A stretch of 64,000 nucleotides of DNA, from contig JAQZBN010000010.1 of the NCBI GenBank assembly GCA_029238935.1, positions 95,779 through 159,778 on the forward strand, in the 5' to 3' direction. The DNA comes from Herbinix sp. GTDB lineage: Bacteria; Bacillota; Clostridia; Lachnospirales; Lachnospiraceae. Below, piece after piece: positions 25,394-34,310 of this stretch. The first letter of the stretch is position 1. The number at the start of each line of letters is the position of its first letter. Under the pieces are notes generated by a model, which was given only the letters and a program-made list of their open reading frames with translations, was not told the DNA's origin and ran no database searches. The position numbers were made by a program, and so were the translations under genes.

Positions 25394-27868
25394 TTACTTT
25401 TCAAATGTATCATATAAACTGCGTACGGTTAACTGATTTCTCACCTCATCCAGCGTTAAATCCGCAGACATATACTCTTTTTTCATTTGAATTCTCTTTG
25501 TATTGCCAGGAGTTAAATCAAAGATATTATCACTAAATATTGTATCGTCTTTCTTTAAATCCAATTCTACAAATCTTGCATATGCTTTGCAGCTTACTTC
25601 GATTATGAATGCATCGTTCTCTTCTGATATGAAAGCACTAAGATGAGGATCGACCAAGGCAAAATGTTTGGCTCTCGCAAAAAGCACTGTTCCATTACTT
25701 ACGATCGTTCCATTTACCATTAAGCTGTATTCCAAATACGTCTCTCGTCTTTTCTGCTTTGTATCTAATACATTACCAAAATCCATTGAAGTAATTTCTT
25801 TTGTTGTTAACTCATCGATCGAAACATCAATCGAATTACTTTGTAATACATTTCCATATTGATCGATCAACTTCCAGTTTAATGTACCGGTTACCCGGTT
25901 TAGCGTATCATTGGATACATGCAATTCTACTTTCGTACCTTCTTCACAAGCAGAAACAAGTACCGGTGCAAAAAATCTTCTTGCCGCATAATGAACCGCT
26001 TTCCATCTACCATAATAATCAATGCTGGACCAGGAAGCTACCGGCCAGATATCATTGAGCTGCCAGTAGATGGCTCCCATACATCTGCCTCGGTTTCTTC
26101 TCCAGTGTTCTACACCATTACGAATGCCTTCCGCTTGAATTAATTGAGAACAGAATAGTAAGGAATCAAAATTCTTTGGATATTTAAAATGTTCTCCGAT
26201 ATAGTACAGTATCTTTTCATTACCGGTACCATTCTTCTGATGGGACTCCATGACATAAGAGAAGATATTCCGGTCTTCAGGTAAAGTGAAGCTTTCTACC
26301 GTCTTCATTCCCGGGAAAGATTGAAGCCCAAACTCAGACATGAATCTGGGGAAAATCTTTCTAAACTCGGTGATCGGTTTTCTTCCATGCCATACATCCC
26401 AGTAATGCATATCTCCAATATTTTCATTGTTAGGATCATTAAAATATCCTGAGGAGGATGGAGATGACACTAAGTAAGAAGTATTTGGATCGAGTTCTTT
26501 ACATAGTGGAGGTAAAAACTCTTCAAATTGTTTAATGTAGTCATTCTTTAACTTTTCTCCAAAACGTTCTCCCCATCCCCAATATGCCCAGGCATACTCT
26601 AACTCATTGTTACCGCTCCATAATCCAAGGGAAGCATGGTGACGAAGTCTTCTCATATTATCAATGGTTTCCAGACGAGTATTTTCCTTAAACTCCTCAT
26701 TAAAATCATAAACACCGCAGGCATAAAGATGGTCCTGCCATACGATTAAGCCATATTCATCGCATAAATCATAAAAATAATCTTCCTTATAGTATCCGCC
26801 ACCCCAGACACGAATTGTATTAAAGTTAGCTTCGACACAGCTTTTGATTAGCTTTTCGGTTCGTTTCCGATTACATCTGGCGAGAATATTATCTTCCGGT
26901 ATATAATTACCCCCCATGGAGAAGATACTCTTTCCATTGATTACAAAATAAAAAGATTCCCCCCACTCGTCCTTATGACGATCAACAAATAATGTTCTTA
27001 AGCCAATCCGTTTGGTATCACGATCCACTTCTTTTTCATGGTGTAATAAGGATATGGTTAATTGATACAACGGTTGATCCCCATAATGATTAGGCCACCA
27101 AAGTTTTGGATTCGAAACTGTAAAGTTGATATGCTGTTGTTTCAGGTCACTTACGACTTTCTGTTCTAATACATTTCCCTCCGGTGTCGTTAAGGATACA
27201 ATAATTCCTAAGGGCTCACCACACCAACTTTCTATACATACCTTAACATCCAGATCAACTTTTTCACTGGAATGGTTTTGGGTAATATAGATATCATCTG
27301 TAAGCCTTCCATAATCATAACCACAGAGTGAGATATTTCTCCAGATACCCATATCGGGAAGTTTTGGACCCCAATCCCAGCCAGACATGGAATGTGCTTT
27401 TCTATAATGGGAAATTCCCGGTACTGCATCGGCACAGCTATCCAAATACAATTCTTTATTCCTTCGTAATCCGTATTCTACCGGAGATCGAAAGATCGCA
27501 TGAATTTCATTCATTCCTAACCAAATCTTATTTTTAATATCAACTTCATAGGTTCGATGCATGTTATTGGCATTTAAGATTAAATCTCCGTTGATATATA
27601 ATTCACACAGGGTATCAAGGCCTTCACAGCAGAGTAAAACGACGTCATGGCTGAGAGTTTCTTTATTCACCATAAATGATTTTTTATATTCATAATCATA
27701 GCTGGAGAGTTCCAGTACCTCATACTCGTTATCCCTATCATATGGGTCTTTCATTTTTCCTGCCTGAAGCAGATCGTGATAAACGGAACCTGGTACCACC
27801 GCATTGATCCAGTCGTTTTCATCCACTCGTTTCATTTGCCACTTACCATTGAGATCTAATAAGAGCAT
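25394..27868 (-). CDS. Beta-mannosidase (GH2)
   Basis: An 824-residue cytoplasmic glycoside hydrolase family 2 enzyme that releases mannose from beta-mannosides taken up from plant mannans or glycans. It has an N-terminal jelly-roll domain (LNGKWQMKRVDENDW; GLDTLCELYINGDLI), Ig-like domains and a TIM barrel. The acid/base Glu lies in WSGNNELEYAW (about residue 420) and the nucleophile Glu in MSEFGLQSFP (about 511). No signal peptide. GAGGAGGAGAAACA gives the start. A divergent AraC-type regulator lies about 200 bases away and is a likely local controller. Confidence 0.93.
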   Translation of the reverse strand: MLLLDLNGKWQMKRVDENDWINAVVPGSVYHDLLQAGKMKDPYDRDNEYEVLELSSYDYEYKKSFMVNKETLSHDVVLLCCEGLDTLCELYINGDLILNANNMHRTYEVDIKNKIWLGMNEIHAIFRSPVEYGLRRNKELYLDSCADAVPGISHYRKAHSMSGWDWGPKLPDMGIWRNISLCGYDYGRLTDDIYITQNHSSEKVDLDVKVCIESWCGEPLGIIVSLTTPEGNVLEQKVVSDLKQQHINFTVSNPKLWWPNHYGDQPLYQLTISLLHHEKEVDRDTKRIGLRTLFVDRHKDEWGESFYFVINGKSIFSMGGNYIPEDNILARCNRKRTEKLIKSCVEANFNTIRVWGGGYYKEDYFYDLCDEYGLIVWQDHLYACGVYDFNEEFKENTRLETIDNMRRLRHHASLGLWSGNNELEYAWAYWGWGERFGEKLKNDYIKQFEEFLPPLCKELDPNTSYLVSSPSSSGYFNDPNNENIGDMHYWDVWHGRKPITEFRKIFPRFMSEFGLQSFPGMKTVESFTLPEDRNIFSYVMESHQKNGTGNEKILYYIGEHFKYPKNFDSLLFCSQLIQAEGIRNGVEHWRRNRGRCMGAIYWQLNDIWPVASWSSIDYYGRWKAVHYAARRFFAPVLVSACEEGTKVELHVSNDTLNRVTGTLNWKLIDQYGNVLQSNSIDVSIDELTTKEITSMDFGNVLDTKQKRRETYLEYSLMVNGTIVSNGTVLFARAKHFALVDPHLSAFISEENDAFIIEVSCKAYARFVELDLKKDDTIFSDNIFDLTPGNTKRIQMKKEYMSADLTLDEVRNQLTVRSLYDTFEK

Positions 27869-28069
27869 TGTTTCTCCTCCTCTATAGGTTAAGATTGTAT
27901 TGTACTATATTAGTATTATCCTTTGGAACATAATAAAAAGAACTCCTAACAATGATCTGATAATATCACTTTCTGGGATTCTATGTCTTGTATTGATTCC
28001 ACATTTTATTGTGCTATAATAACATTATGAAACTTATAGATAGAACTTAACGATTAATTGGAGATTCCT

Positions 28070-28906
28070 ATGAAACAATCCATGCTCCGTGCAAATGTAC
28101 TGATCGATCCTTTGGTTCAGGCAAGTTCACATATCGAAACATCCATTGCACATACAACACCACTTCATTATCACGATTATTATGAATTATTTATCATAAC
28201 TTCCGGAAAGTGTGTACATACGGTCAATGACCAAGATCAAATCCTAGGGAAAGGATCCATTGTGTTCATACGTCCGGAGGACAATCATTGTTATGGTTTT
28301 TATAATGAAGAGGATTGCCAGTTCATGAATGTTAATTTTCATCAAGAAATGGTCGAATACGCTTTCGATTATATTGGTGATCGTATATTTTCACAGCATT
28401 TAAAGAGCTTATCCTTACCTCCCAATCTCATGCTTTCCGATATTGAAATGGAATCTGCCATTGGAAAAGGAGAACAAATCCGTTTGTATTCCACGTTTGA
28501 TAAGCCAAAAGCAAGAATCTTAGCGAAAAGCTTTTTAATTGAAACCTTGACTTATTTTTTCCTACAATCGAAATCTGATGAGCAGCAGGCAATTCCAGTA
28601 TGGTTTGATTCGTTATTATTTCAGATGCAAAAAAAAGAAAATTTCTGTATTGGATTAGATAAGTTATATACTATCTCCGGAAAAAGCAGAGGTCATATAA
28701 ATCGAGTGTTTAAGCAATACTTGAATACGACCCCGACGAATTACATTAATCATTTAAAGCTCAATTATGCAAAAAATCTTCTGCTTACCACGAACTTAGA
28801 GATCCTCGACGTCGCTTTTGAGGCAGGTTTTGATAATCTGAGTCATTTTTATCATCTATTTCGTGATTTTTTTGGCATGACTCCTGGATCAATTCGATAT
28901 AAGTAA
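28070..28906 (+). CDS. AraC family regulator (cupin plus HTH)
   Basis: A 278-residue regulator with an N-terminal sugar-binding cupin (THYHDYYELFIITSGKC-like segment with HYHDYYE; GSIVFIRPEDNHCY) and a C-terminal double HTH (CIGLDKLYTISGKSRGHINR; LEILDVAFEAGFDNLSHFY). The real start is ATG 28070: an in-frame TTG at 28058 is itself part of the TTGGAG ribosome site. Divergent from the beta-mannosidase gene, it probably activates it in response to a mannoside. That target is inferred from position. Confidence 0.9.
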   Translation: MKQSMLRANVLIDPLVQASSHIETSIAHTTPLHYHDYYELFIITSGKCVHTVNDQDQILGKGSIVFIRPEDNHCYGFYNEEDCQFMNVNFHQEMVEYAFDYIGDRIFSQHLKSLSLPPNLMLSDIEMESAIGKGEQIRLYSTFDKPKARILAKSFLIETLTYFFLQSKSDEQQAIPVWFDSLLFQMQKKENFCIGLDKLYTISGKSRGHINRVFKQYLNTTPTNYINHLKLNYAKNLLLTTNLEILDVAFEAGFDNLSHFYHLFRDFFGMTPGSIRYK

Positions 28907-28949
28907 AGAGTAATTCCTTATTTTTCTGATGAGGAATTACTCTTTCTTT
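28904..28949 (+). terminator. Terminator of the AraC regulator gene
   Basis: AAAGAGTAATTCCT and AGGAATTACTCTTT are exact complements. The stem overlaps the stop codon and is followed by CTTTT. Confidence 0.85.
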
Positions 28950-29015
28950 TATATTGATATTATTTTTAGTAGTTTATATCCTAATTGCATAAACATGAAC
29001 ATTTTCATTGGTTAC

Positions 29016-30416
29016 TCATTTGGTACAGTACATTACTTGCTCTAATAAATCCTTAGCATCCTTTAATAAGTCTCCATTCAAAGTCGCATTTTTATCAGGA
29101 ATAGCCCATGTCGGAAAATCTCTATGTTCATAAGCACTAATGAGTGAAAATAAAGAGGAGGTTACCCGATCCACCTGTTTCTCTTTTTCTTCTTCCTTTT
29201 CTCTACTATTATCATACTTTTCTTGATATAATCTGTTATATTCCCTGTGAAACACTTCACTAGCTTCATTAGACAAACTGGATGTTACATTTCTTAAATC
29301 ATTATAACGAAACCCAGCACCCAGCAAATTATAGTCAAAGGGCATCGCTTTCGTCTCATCTCTTGAGACTAATAGATTTGTCCAATAAAAATCATTGTAA
29401 TTAAAGGTCTGACTTATATTCTTAATACACCTTATAAGAGCGTCAATATGCTGAATGATATAATCAAAGGTTTCCTTTGCTTCGGGCAACTTTTCTCTTA
29501 AAATATTTAAGTTTGCTTCTGTCAGGGCATCGGTTTCATGATACATCTGATCCAAAGCTTCATAAAGCAATCCTTTCTCATGGAAATCAAAGTACCAGCG
29601 AGCCAAATGCAGTGCCACTTCTTCCTTCTCTAGATCCTCTTCCTTCCCTAACCTCCATTGATCGCTGTGCTCTATATCCTCCAATACAATACAAGATGTA
29701 CCATAAGCGAGAACTGTCATTGTTGGAATATGAAGGTTGTTCAGTAGACGATAATTATCAATTTCTCGTTTGTCTTCCTCTTTCTGAAAATACTTTATTA
29801 CAACCGATTGATTATTTAGTTTACCCCGGTAAACATAAACCCCATTTTTCTCTCGAATTAGTCTGCATTGATACAAGGATGCCTCCGGTAGGGCATAGTC
29901 AATATCGTTTTTGACAGCCTCTATTATATGAGGATACTTCTCAAAGGGATTAAGCAGCTTTGTTACATAAAATCCATATATCGGTTTCTTTGCAAACTCC
30001 GTGATAACACTTTCTCCCCTCATCACAGCAGGAGAAACACAATAATCCAGAGCATACCACATCTGAATTGCCTGCTTTTTATCATCACTGCTCCATGCGC
30101 TGATCTGATGATAACCATGGTCTTTGGCCCAATTTTCAGTAAGACGAAGGAGCTTACTGGCGATACCGAAACCTTGAAAATCCTTATGTACTTCGATTAC
30201 ATCAATATAGACTTCAGAACCATTACTTAATGGTTCTGGATAGTAACGTTCGTATACGGATATAAATCCAATTGGTTCATTGTCTAACACAGCTGCAAGT
30301 GAATAACACCCATCACCATAATGCAAGCAACGATAATCGATAACCCAGCTACCGTATTTATCTTTTATCTTTTCTTCAATTTTACAATCGATTTCTTTAT
30401 ATATGATATTTAACAT
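29016..30416 (-). CDS. GNAT acetyltransferase - aminoglycoside phosphotransferase-like fusion
   Basis: A 466-residue two-domain enzyme. Residues 1 to about 155 form a GNAT acetyltransferase with acetyl-CoA loop Gln81-Gly-Phe-Gly-Ile-Ala86. Residues about 165-400 form an APH/choline-kinase-like fold with a probable ATP Lys208 (VVIKYF), catalytic loop Asn-Asp342-Phe-Tyr-Trp-Thr-Asn347 (Asn replaces the usual His) and metal-binding Asp361 in FDYN. The layout recalls the AAC-APH aminoglycoside resistance enzyme, but the sequence is clearly different, so the substrate is open. AGGAGG before the ATG overlaps the stop of an upstream ORF, suggesting coupled translation. Confidence 0.85.
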   Translation of the reverse strand: MLNIIYKEIDCKIEEKIKDKYGSWVIDYRCLHYGDGCYSLAAVLDNEPIGFISVYERYYPEPLSNGSEVYIDVIEVHKDFQGFGIASKLLRLTENWAKDHGYHQISAWSSDDKKQAIQMWYALDYCVSPAVMRGESVITEFAKKPIYGFYVTKLLNPFEKYPHIIEAVKNDIDYALPEASLYQCRLIREKNGVYVYRGKLNNQSVVIKYFQKEEDKREIDNYRLLNNLHIPTMTVLAYGTSCIVLEDIEHSDQWRLGKEEDLEKEEVALHLARWYFDFHEKGLLYEALDQMYHETDALTEANLNILREKLPEAKETFDYIIQHIDALIRCIKNISQTFNYNDFYWTNLLVSRDETKAMPFDYNLLGAGFRYNDLRNVTSSLSNEASEVFHREYNRLYQEKYDNSREKEEEKEKQVDRVTSSLFSLISAYEHRDFPTWAIPDKNATLNGDLLKDAKDLLEQVMYCTK

Positions 30417-30424
30417 AAATCCTC

Positions 30425-30496
30425 CTAATTTACAGAGGGTAATCCTATTGTTACCCTCCCAGTATTCGTTAACCTAATGGATTTTACATTCTTCAT
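30425..30496 (-). CDS. Upstream leader ORF of the GNAT-APH gene
   Basis: A 23-codon ORF beginning MKNVKSIRLTNTGR and ending LPSVN. GGGTGA lies six bases before its ATG, and its TAG (30425-30427) overlaps the AGGAGG of the fusion gene. Within it, GAGGGTAA and TTACCCTC form a perfect 8-bp hairpin. The arrangement fits translational coupling or drug-sensing attenuation. No database support is available here, so expression is inferred. Confidence 0.5.
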   Translation of the reverse strand: MKNVKSIRLTNTGRVTIGLPSVN

Positions 30497-30548
30497 ATGA
30501 AATCACCCTTTCTATTCCGGTTTATATAGTGTCACCTGGTACCCTAAT

Positions 30549-30665
30549 TTAACATTATCCAATGTTTATAGAGTTACTAAATACCTAATTACTATCATAT
30601 TATTTGTCTTTACAGTTATATGACCCCCTGGTATGTTAACATTATCCAATGTTTATAGAGTTACT
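30549..30665. repeat. 30-bp direct repeat containing a dyad, upstream of the GNAT-APH gene
   Basis: A 30-base sequence occurs exactly twice, at 30549-30578 and 30636-30665, 87 bases apart. It includes AACATT-ATCC-AATGTT, a 6-4-6 inverted repeat, so each copy could be an operator. Similarity continues past the exact part (TACCCTAAT, CTATCATA/CCATCATA), giving imperfect units of roughly 75 bases. Both copies lie upstream of the leader ORF on the minus strand. Confidence 0.8.
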
Positions 30666-31049
30666 GGATACCCTAATATTACCATCATAATATTAGGTTC
30701 ATTTTTAGGCAATGCATAAAATACTTATAATTAATTTATTTATCCAATAATAAACTTCTTCATTCTAATCATTCAAAACCATATCTATATAACAGATTAG
30801 GGTACACCCACCATTAAAAAAACGACTAAATACCTCATTGAGCCAAACAATATCTACATGAGCATGAACATGGTATATTATGATTGATTATCATGAAACC
30901 TTAGTTAACCATTCTAAACCCCCTATAGGATAGAAATATTATTTTATTCATTAACCCTTCTATAAATTATAAAACCAGATTTTTACATCAATCAAGAAAT
31001 ACTCTCACTATTAAGAACTTAATAGATAATCCGTATTTATTACAAATAA
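30666..31049. other. Gene-free AT-rich spacer
   Basis: Between the direct repeat and the ABC-F terminator I find no convincing ORF or structured RNA, only AT-rich sequence with short stop-riddled frames. Confidence 0.5.
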
Positions 31050-31053
31050 AAAA

Positions 31054-31083
31054 TCCACTACACATATAATTTGGAGTAGTGGA
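31054..31083 (-). terminator. Terminator of the ABC-F gene
   Basis: TCCACTAC (31054-31061) pairs with GTAGTGGA (31076-31083). The minus strand continues TTTTTTATTTG. Confidence 0.8.
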
Positions 31084-31138
31084 CCTTTTACTAATTTTAC
31101 ACGTAATTATGATAAATGAACATTCATCCAATAGAATG

Positions 31139-32602
31139 TTATTTCATTAAATGTAGTTTCTTATCACTTATTTCATAGACAACATCAGCCACATGATTTA
31201 GTAATTGCTTATCGTGGGTAATAAAGACAATCGTACCTTTATATTCTTTCATCATCATTTCTAAGGCTTCCAAGCTTTGCAGGTCAAGGAAATTACTTGG
31301 CTCATCCATCAGCAAAATATTGTATTTTCCTAACAACATTTTAGCCAACAATAATTTAATAATCTCTCCTCCGCTTAGAACCGATAAGTTTTTTCCTATA
31401 TCCTTTTGATCAAAACCCATAGATGCTAAGACTGATCGAATTTCAGATACATTATAATCACAATCTTCTTGCATCAATTCCATAACCTGTTGATTACGAT
31501 TATACTTATATCCATTTTGGGCAAAATAACCGATCTTAGCCTTTGGTGAAATTGTTATTCCCTCTTCCTGGTTCATTATCATTTGAAATAAAGTAGTTTT
31601 ACCTGTACCATTCCCACCGGTCAATGCAACCTTTGTTCCAAGCGGTATACGAAATGAGGCTTGCTCAAATAGCAATTTATCATCATACCTTTTATTAATT
31701 TCAGACCCCATAATCGGATACGGATTATGAAGTTCTAGAGCACTGCTTTGCCGAAAGCGTATGGTGCGGTTCACTTCCGGAGCCTCTATCTCACTCAAAG
31801 CTTCCATTCTATGTTCCATCGACTTAGCAGCCTGATATAAAGTCTTTTGCTTACTGCCGATGGGTTTTTGATGTGCCAGTCGTCCGCCATTCTCCGTATT
31901 ATTTTTCTTTGCGTTACCTTTTGTCTTCTGGTCTAGCTTGGCAGCTTGCTTTCGCTTCTCTTGGACAGCCATTTCCAACCGGTCTCGTTCAGCTACGATT
32001 TGCTCATATTTCGCCGTCTGACTTTTACGCTCTTCCTCTTTTTGATAAATATAATCTGAATAATTACCCCAATATTCTGTTATTTTACCGTCCTTTAGCT
32101 CCCATATTTTATCTACCACTTCATCTAGAAAGTAACGGTCATGACTAATCACTAATAAGGCACCGGAAAAATACTTAAGCTGTCCGATTAAAAAATCAAT
32201 TCCTTTACGGTCTAAATGGCTGGTCGGTTCATCTGCAAAAATTCCATGAACTTGTTTTGAAAGAGCCTGCGCTATTTTTAATCTAGTTTCTTCACCACCG
32301 CTCATCGTCTTTACTTCTACTTGTTCCAGACCTAACTTACCTCTGATTGCATAATCAATTTCCTCACGGAAAGTTGCTTCATCTAGTTGTGGAATATAAG
32401 TAAAGTTGCCTAGACAATTAATTACACAACCAGGTATTATAGATAATCCCAATAAAATTTTTAATAATGTACTTTTTCCAACACCATTCGCACCTACAAG
32501 TCCAATTCGGTCATAATCATATAATTCTAGTTCCTCAATAGATAATACGTCTTTTCCTGTATATTCTACGTTTATATTCTTCGCTTTTAATATTAAATCC
32601 AT
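31139..32602 (-). CDS. ABC-F family ribosomal protection protein
   Basis: Cytoplasmic twin-ATPase protein without membrane segments, which binds the ribosomal E-site and displaces drugs (the Lsa/Vga/Msr group). The first nucleotide-binding domain has [17 protein letters not shown] and [10 protein letters not shown]. An interdomain linker, rich in Lys and Gln ([20 protein letters not shown]), reaches toward the peptidyl-transferase centre. The second domain has [14 protein letters not shown] and [11 protein letters not shown] set the start at ATG 32602 (487 residues) because GGAGG lies just before it; a start at 32623 would sit upstream of this ribosome site. The long upstream leader suggests antibiotic-induced expression. 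The drug profile cannot be read from sequence. Confidence 0.92.
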   Translation of the reverse strand: MDLILKAKNINVEYTGKDVLSIEELELYDYDRIGLVGANGVGKSTLLKILLGLSIIPGCVINCLGNFTYIPQLDEATFREEIDYAIRGKLGLEQVEVKTMSGGEETRLKIAQALSKQVHGIFADEPTSHLDRKGIDFLIGQLKYFSGALLVISHDRYFLDEVVDKIWELKDGKITEYWGNYSDYIYQKEEERKSQTAKYEQIVAERDRLEMAVQEKRKQAAKLDQKTKGNAKKNNTENGGRLAHQKPIGSKQKTLYQAAKSMEHRMEALSEIEAPEVNRTIRFRQSSALELHNPYPIMGSEINKRYDDKLLFEQASFRIPLGTKVALTGGNGTGKTTLFQMIMNQEEGITISPKAKIGYFAQNGYKYNRNQQVMELMQEDCDYNVSEIRSVLASMGFDQKDIGKNLSVLSGGEIIKLLLAKMLLGKYNILLMDEPSNFLDLQSLEALEMMMKEYKGTIVFITHDKQLLNHVADVVYEISDKKLHLMK

Positions 32603-32608
32603 AATCTT

Positions 32609-32678
32609 TCCTCCATCATTCATCGCACGATTTAATTACCTATGCGCAGGGAAAACCCTGCGACTTCCGATGGAAGGA
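32609..32678 (-). promoter_or_regulatory. Candidate ribosome-site sequestering structure of the ABC-F gene
   Basis: TCCTTCCATC (32669-32678), immediately after the stop of the small ORF MIKGMFYFIFI, can pair with GATGGAGGA (32609-32617), the ABC-F ribosome site. Between them is a perfect hairpin CGCAGGG-AAAA-CCCTGCG (32645-32662, + strand sense). A ribosome paused on the small ORF would cover the first arm and free the ribosome site, as in erm-type translational attenuators. The pairing was found by eye. Confidence 0.5.
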
Positions 32679-32714
32679 TTATATAAAAATAAAATAAAAC
32701 ATACCTTTAATCAT
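32679..32714 (-). CDS. Leader peptide MIKGMFYFIFI of the ABC-F gene
   Basis: An 11-codon ORF, ATG 32714 to TAA 32679-32681, with AAAGGAG seven bases before the ATG, which is as good as any gene start in the window. The hydrophobic C-terminus FIFI recalls the IFVI arrest segment of the ErmC leader, though that resemblance is loose. It lies just after a terminator and just before the arm that can mask the ABC-F ribosome site. Confidence 0.6.
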   Translation of the reverse strand: MIKGMFYFIFI

Positions 32715-32744
32715 AATATAACTCCTTTCTCTTTCATTTATATT

Positions 32745-32785
32745 AAAAAAGCAGACAAAAATCCGCTAAGCGAGTTTTTGTCTGC
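32745..32785 (-). terminator. Second leader terminator upstream of the ABC-F gene
   Basis: On the minus strand GCAGACAAAAACTCGCT pairs with AGCGGATTTTTGTCTGC and is followed by TTTTTTAAT. It precedes the small ORF MIKGMFYFIFI and so acts as an attenuator. An unled ORF of 27 codons (32743-32826) overlaps its 5' arm; I give that ORF low weight because it lacks a ribosome site. Confidence 0.8.
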
Positions 32786-32829
32786 ATATCACGCGAAAAG
32801 ACAAGGGGAATCAAAATATACATCATGTG

Positions 32830-32856
32830 AGTATATGATTCCTATATCTATGTCAA
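32830..32856 (-). promoter_or_regulatory. Possible internal promoter in the ABC-F leader
   Basis: TTGACA (32851-32856) and TATACT (32830-32835), spaced by only 15 bases. It would start transcripts between the two leader terminators. The short spacer makes it weaker than the distal promoter. Confidence 0.45.
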
Positions 32857-32874
32857 ACCGTTAAATAAGTACAA

Positions 32875-32913
32875 CAAAAAAGCCCACCTTCGTGGATGTT
32901 ATTGCTTCTTTCT
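32875..32913 (-). terminator. First leader terminator upstream of the ABC-F gene
   Basis: AAAGAAGC pairs with GCTTTTTT and encloses CCAC-GAAG-GTGG. The U-tract starts inside the stem, and it begins eight bases after the stop of the MFANRLR leader. Position and form indicate transcription attenuation. Confidence 0.65.
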
Positions 32914-32920
32914 TGCTATC

Positions 32921-32944
32921 TTATCGTAAACGATTTGCAAACAT
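32921..32944 (-). CDS. Leader peptide MFANRLR of the ABC-F gene
   Basis: A seven-codon ORF, ATG 32944 to TAA 32921-32923, with AGGAGG 11 bases before the ATG. It ends in Arg-Leu-Arg, an instance of the +x+ motif at which macrolide-bound ribosomes stall (as in ErmDL, which ends MRLR). ATCG-TTTA-CGAT forms a hairpin over its last codons. Promoter, short ORF and terminator in this order upstream of an ABC-F gene strongly suggest drug-dependent attenuation. Confidence 0.65.
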   Translation of the reverse strand: MFANRLR

Positions 32945-32980
32945 AGATTGTTTGTCCTCCTATTATCATAAATTTTATTT

Positions 32981-33010
32981 ATTTTACCATAAGAAGTATG
33001 CTGATGTCAA
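32981..33010 (-). promoter_or_regulatory. Distal promoter of the ABC-F transcript
   Basis: TTGACA (33005-33010), an 18-base spacer and TAAAAT (32981-32986) with an extended TGG before it. The start is near 32974, about 30 bases before the MFANRLR ATG. The flank 33011-33194 carries a T9 tract (minus strand, near 33122-33130) that may end the diguanylate cyclase transcript. Confidence 0.7.
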
Positions 33011-33194
33011 TTCTACATCATTGTGTTCCCAAAAAACATTATGTTACTCAATTTCTGATTTATTATTCTATTTCCTACTGTACCTTCCTTCAACTATCTT
33101 CCCCAAAGTTTTCTTATGATTAAAAAAAAAGATAGATACCTAAAGTAATGACTTTTCGTTACGCTACCTCTTGAAGACATGAGGGTACATTAAT

Positions 33195-34310
33195 TCAACT
33201 CGAAAATTCAAGGCAGTTTTCATACATTTTGGTTCTGTTTTTTCCATTTAGCTTAGATGTATACATTGCAGAATCCGCAGCTTCAAATATCTGCTCCGCT
33301 GTCCAGCCAGGCTGCCATAAGGCAATTCCTATGCTGATCGTAATCTTTTCCTTCATAAAATTATAATTCTGGGCTTCGAATTCTGTTCGATGCTTTTCTA
33401 ATAACTCAATTCCATGAGATAATTCATTCGTTGAGAAGATAATAGCAAATTCTTCTCCACCATAACGGGCGATGAATTGATCTTCATTGAAATACTTTTT
33501 CATTAGATTAGACAATGTTATAATAATTTGATCTCCTTTTAAATGTCCATACACATCATTTACTTTTTTAAAATCATCGATATCAATCACCGCCACAGCA
33601 AACGTCTTTAATGTATTATTCGCCAGTTCAACCATTCGTTCCAGTGTATTCATAAAAAATGTATGACCATATAGTCCTGTTTTCTGATCTCTGTTTAATA
33701 GTTCTTTCATTTCTATTTGTTTTAAATAACCCTGATGAATCATATTGGTCTTCTCTTCCACAAATCGTATTAAAACATTGCATAGGATAAAAGTCGCGCA
33801 GAAAATTGCAGTTGTAACGATGATATCAGCCATAAAATATTTATCATTTTTTGGACGATAAACCGAAAAACGTCGAACAGAAAATGTAATTATCATATAC
33901 ACAAAACACACAATTCCAATAATTCTTGTCATTCTCTTATCACTAAACAGGATCGTTGCAAATAGCGGAAAGCAAAACAAACTTAAGGTTACCGAAAATA
34001 TATTATGAGTACATGCTATGGTCATACATATGGTTGCCAGCTGTAAGATTGGAATATAATTAATATATTTTGAATCTGATCGCATATGTTTCATGATGAC
34101 ATTACCGGAATATAAGATGAAGATATTAATAATTGTTGGAATAATTAAGAAACTCAATAAGTATTCCAGGGTTGGTTGCTCAATAAGGTCGATCCATCCC
34201 AACAGGAAGAACATGAATACCTCGACCAAAAATAAAAGCATAGCTAATAACGTATTCGTATGCAGGAGTTTTTTTCTCCAGCGTTCATAGATTTGTTCAA
34301 ATTCTTTCAT
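33195..34310 (-). CDS. Membrane diguanylate cyclase (GGDEF)
   Basis: A 371-residue protein with about six membrane helices (residues about 20-185) and a C-terminal GGDEF domain that makes c-di-GMP from two GTP. The active loop RYGGEEFAIIF is intact, and DQKTGLYGHTFF with DIDDFKKVNDVYGHLKGD gives the rest of the fold. No RxxD inhibitory site is visible five residues before GGEEF. There is no known sensor domain other than the membrane region. GTGAGGAACGCAT precedes the ATG. A possible effector in this window is the MshEN-like protein of the fibre operon, but that link is speculative. Confidence 0.92.
   Translation of the reverse strand: MKEFEQIYERWRKKLLHTNTLLAMLLFLVEVFMFFLLGWIDLIEQPTLEYLLSFLIIPTIINIFILYSGNVIMKHMRSDSKYINYIPILQLATICMTIACTHNIFSVTLSLFCFPLFATILFSDKRMTRIIGIVCFVYMIITFSVRRFSVYRPKNDKYFMADIIVTTAIFCATFILCNVLIRFVEEKTNMIHQGYLKQIEMKELLNRDQKTGLYGHTFFMNTLERMVELANNTLKTFAVAVIDIDDFKKVNDVYGHLKGDQIIITLSNLMKKYFNEDQFIARYGGEEFAIIFSTNELSHGIELLEKHRTEFEAQNYNFMKEKITISIGIALWQPGWTAEQIFEAADSAMYTSKLNGKNRTKMYENCLEFSS

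Noticed and set aside
32743..32826. 27-codon ORF overlapping the second ABC-F leader terminator
   Set aside because: It has no ribosome site and would begin almost at the presumed transcript start; kept only as a remark.
33145..33165. TAACGAAAAGTC-type stretch similar to one near 63208-63230
   Set aside because: About 20 bases with mismatches, in two AT-rich spacers; too little to call a repeat family.
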